Origin: Sphingobacteruim zhuxiongii
GTDB taxonomy: Bacteria > Bacteroidota > Bacteroidia > Sphingobacteriales > Sphingobacteriaceae
Direction of reading: 5' to 3'
Length of the DNA: 64,000 nt
Assembly: GCF_009557615.1 (NCBI RefSeq)
Contig: NZ_CP045652.1
Location: forward strand, 1,364,001-1,428,000
The notes under the pieces are model-generated. The model was given only the letters and a program-made list of their open reading frames with translations, ran no database searches and had not been told where the DNA came from. How positions within the stretch are numbered: position 1 is the stretch's first letter; each line of letters begins with the position of its first letter. Shown in pieces: positions 63,390 through 64,000 of this stretch. Made by a program: the position numbers and the translations under genes.

Positions 63390-64000
63390 ATGATGAAAGT
63401 ACAATTACAAGTCAGTTCTGGACGAGGTCCTAAGGAGTGCAATTTGGCCGTCGAACATGTATTAACGGTTCTACAGCAAGAAGCTGTAGCTAATAAGATT
63501 GATGTGCGAATCGTCCATCAAGAATATTCCGATGGATTATGCTGTTCGGCATTATTAACACTTGAAGGGATTGAATTAAATCTTTTTTTAAAGAGTTGGA
63601 TTGGAAGCGTCTTGTGGATTTGTACAAGTCCCTTCCGACCGAAGCATGCAAGAAAGAATTGGTTTATCGCTGTTCAAGAAACTGCTCAAGTCAATGTGTT
63701 GGATGATATAGATCTTAAGGATGTTGTTTTTCAAACAATGAGGAGCAGTGGGGCCGGAGGCCAGCATGTCAATAAGGTGAGCTCAGCCGTTCGGGCGACA
63801 CATCTTCCAACGGGAATTGATGTGCAAGTCATGGACACTCGCTCGCAGTTGCAGAATAAGCAAATTGCGCTGCAACGCCTACAAGAGCGGGTTTCTACGA
63901 TCAATGCGTCGTCGCAGCGATCCAGCAATCGCTCGAATTGGGAGCAGCAGATTCAAATTGAGCGAGGAAATCCTATCCGTACATTTGAAGGAAAAGGATT
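63390..64000 (+). CDS. prfH: Peptide chain release factor homologue PrfH (3' end outside window)
   Basis: At least 203 residues from the ATG at 63390 (a second ATG at 63393 is also possible). SGRGPKECNLAVEHVL opens a class I release-factor-like fold, and SSGAGGQHVNKVSSAV carries the GGQ peptidyl-hydrolysis motif. PrfH lacks the stop-codon-reading domain 2, consistent with the short distance to GGQ. It works with RtcB to rescue ribosomes cleaved in the decoding centre. The frame is still open at the window end. Confidence 0.93.
   Translation, partial: MMKVQLQVSSGRGPKECNLAVEHVLTVLQQEAVANKIDVRIVHQEYSDGLCCSALLTLEGIELNLFLKSWIGSVLWICTSPFRPKHARKNWFIAVQETAQVNVLDDIDLKDVVFQTMRSSGAGGQHVNKVSSAVRATHLPTGIDVQVMDTRSQLQNKQIALQRLQERVSTINASSQRSSNRSNWEQQIQIERGNPIRTFEGKG

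Overview
The window comes from a Bacteroidota genome, most likely Sphingobacterium or a close relative. The evidence is a SusC/SusD pair, several outer-membrane TonB-type receptors with N-terminal carboxypeptidase-like domains, a Bacteroidetes-type promoter (TTTG, 19-20 nt, TAnnTTTG) at several genes, A/T-rich ribosome-binding regions, and an aryl-polyene/flexirubin-type pigment cluster. I found no rRNA, tRNA or CRISPR array. Genus placement is inference.

Layout. 0-2 kb: the C-terminal end of an M1-type peptidase, then a TetR regulator and a GNAT acetyltransferase on the minus strand. 2-8.1 kb (minus): a thiamin operon, thiS-thiC-tenI-like-thiE-thiG-thiH-thiF, headed by a TPP riboswitch whose expression platform can be read from the sequence. 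8.3-22.2 kb: two iron/siderophore uptake blocks, each pairing a TonB-dependent receptor with a PepSY-TM protein, separated by a Crp/Fnr regulator, a ChaA-like antiporter, a secreted unknown and a PchR-like AraC regulator; a third outer-membrane barrel follows the second pair. 22.7-34.9 kb (plus): a polysaccharide-utilisation locus with SusC, SusD, two secreted GH10 enzymes, an MFS transporter, an IclR regulator, a glucarate-dehydratase-like enolase-superfamily protein, an SDR and an RraA-like aldolase. Two near-identical 21-bp palindromes with an IclR/KdgR-like core flank its upstream region.

35.1-57.5 kb: a compact pigment cluster, mostly one long minus-strand operon. It holds an aromatic amino-acid ammonia-lyase, an AMP-dependent ligase, two ACPs, three intact ketosynthases, one ketosynthase-like protein without the catalytic Cys, one half-ketosynthase, FabG, two hotdog dehydratase-like proteins and a thioesterase. 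It also holds an LpxL-like acyltransferase, LolA, a polysaccharide deacetylase, GT2, DUF2062, an MMPL-PlsC fusion, a carotenoid-desaturase-like oxidoreductase and a C45-like lipoprotein. A divergent halogenase-like flavoprotein lies at the other end. Together they could make an aryl starter from Tyr or Phe, extend it as a polyene, attach it to a lipid and carry it to the outer membrane. No DarA/DarB-type dialkylresorcinol genes are visible.

57.6-61 kb: an intact IS3-family element with terminal repeats and a 3-bp target duplication, inserted 7 bp past the pigment-cluster terminator, then an IS110-family transposase with a non-coding 5' flank that could hold a bridge RNA. 61-64 kb: a secreted repeat protein of unknown function and an rtcB-prfH pair (ribosome repair and rescue). 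That pair lies behind a consensus promoter and a leader holding a 27-codon ORF with a perfect hairpin. prfH runs off the window.
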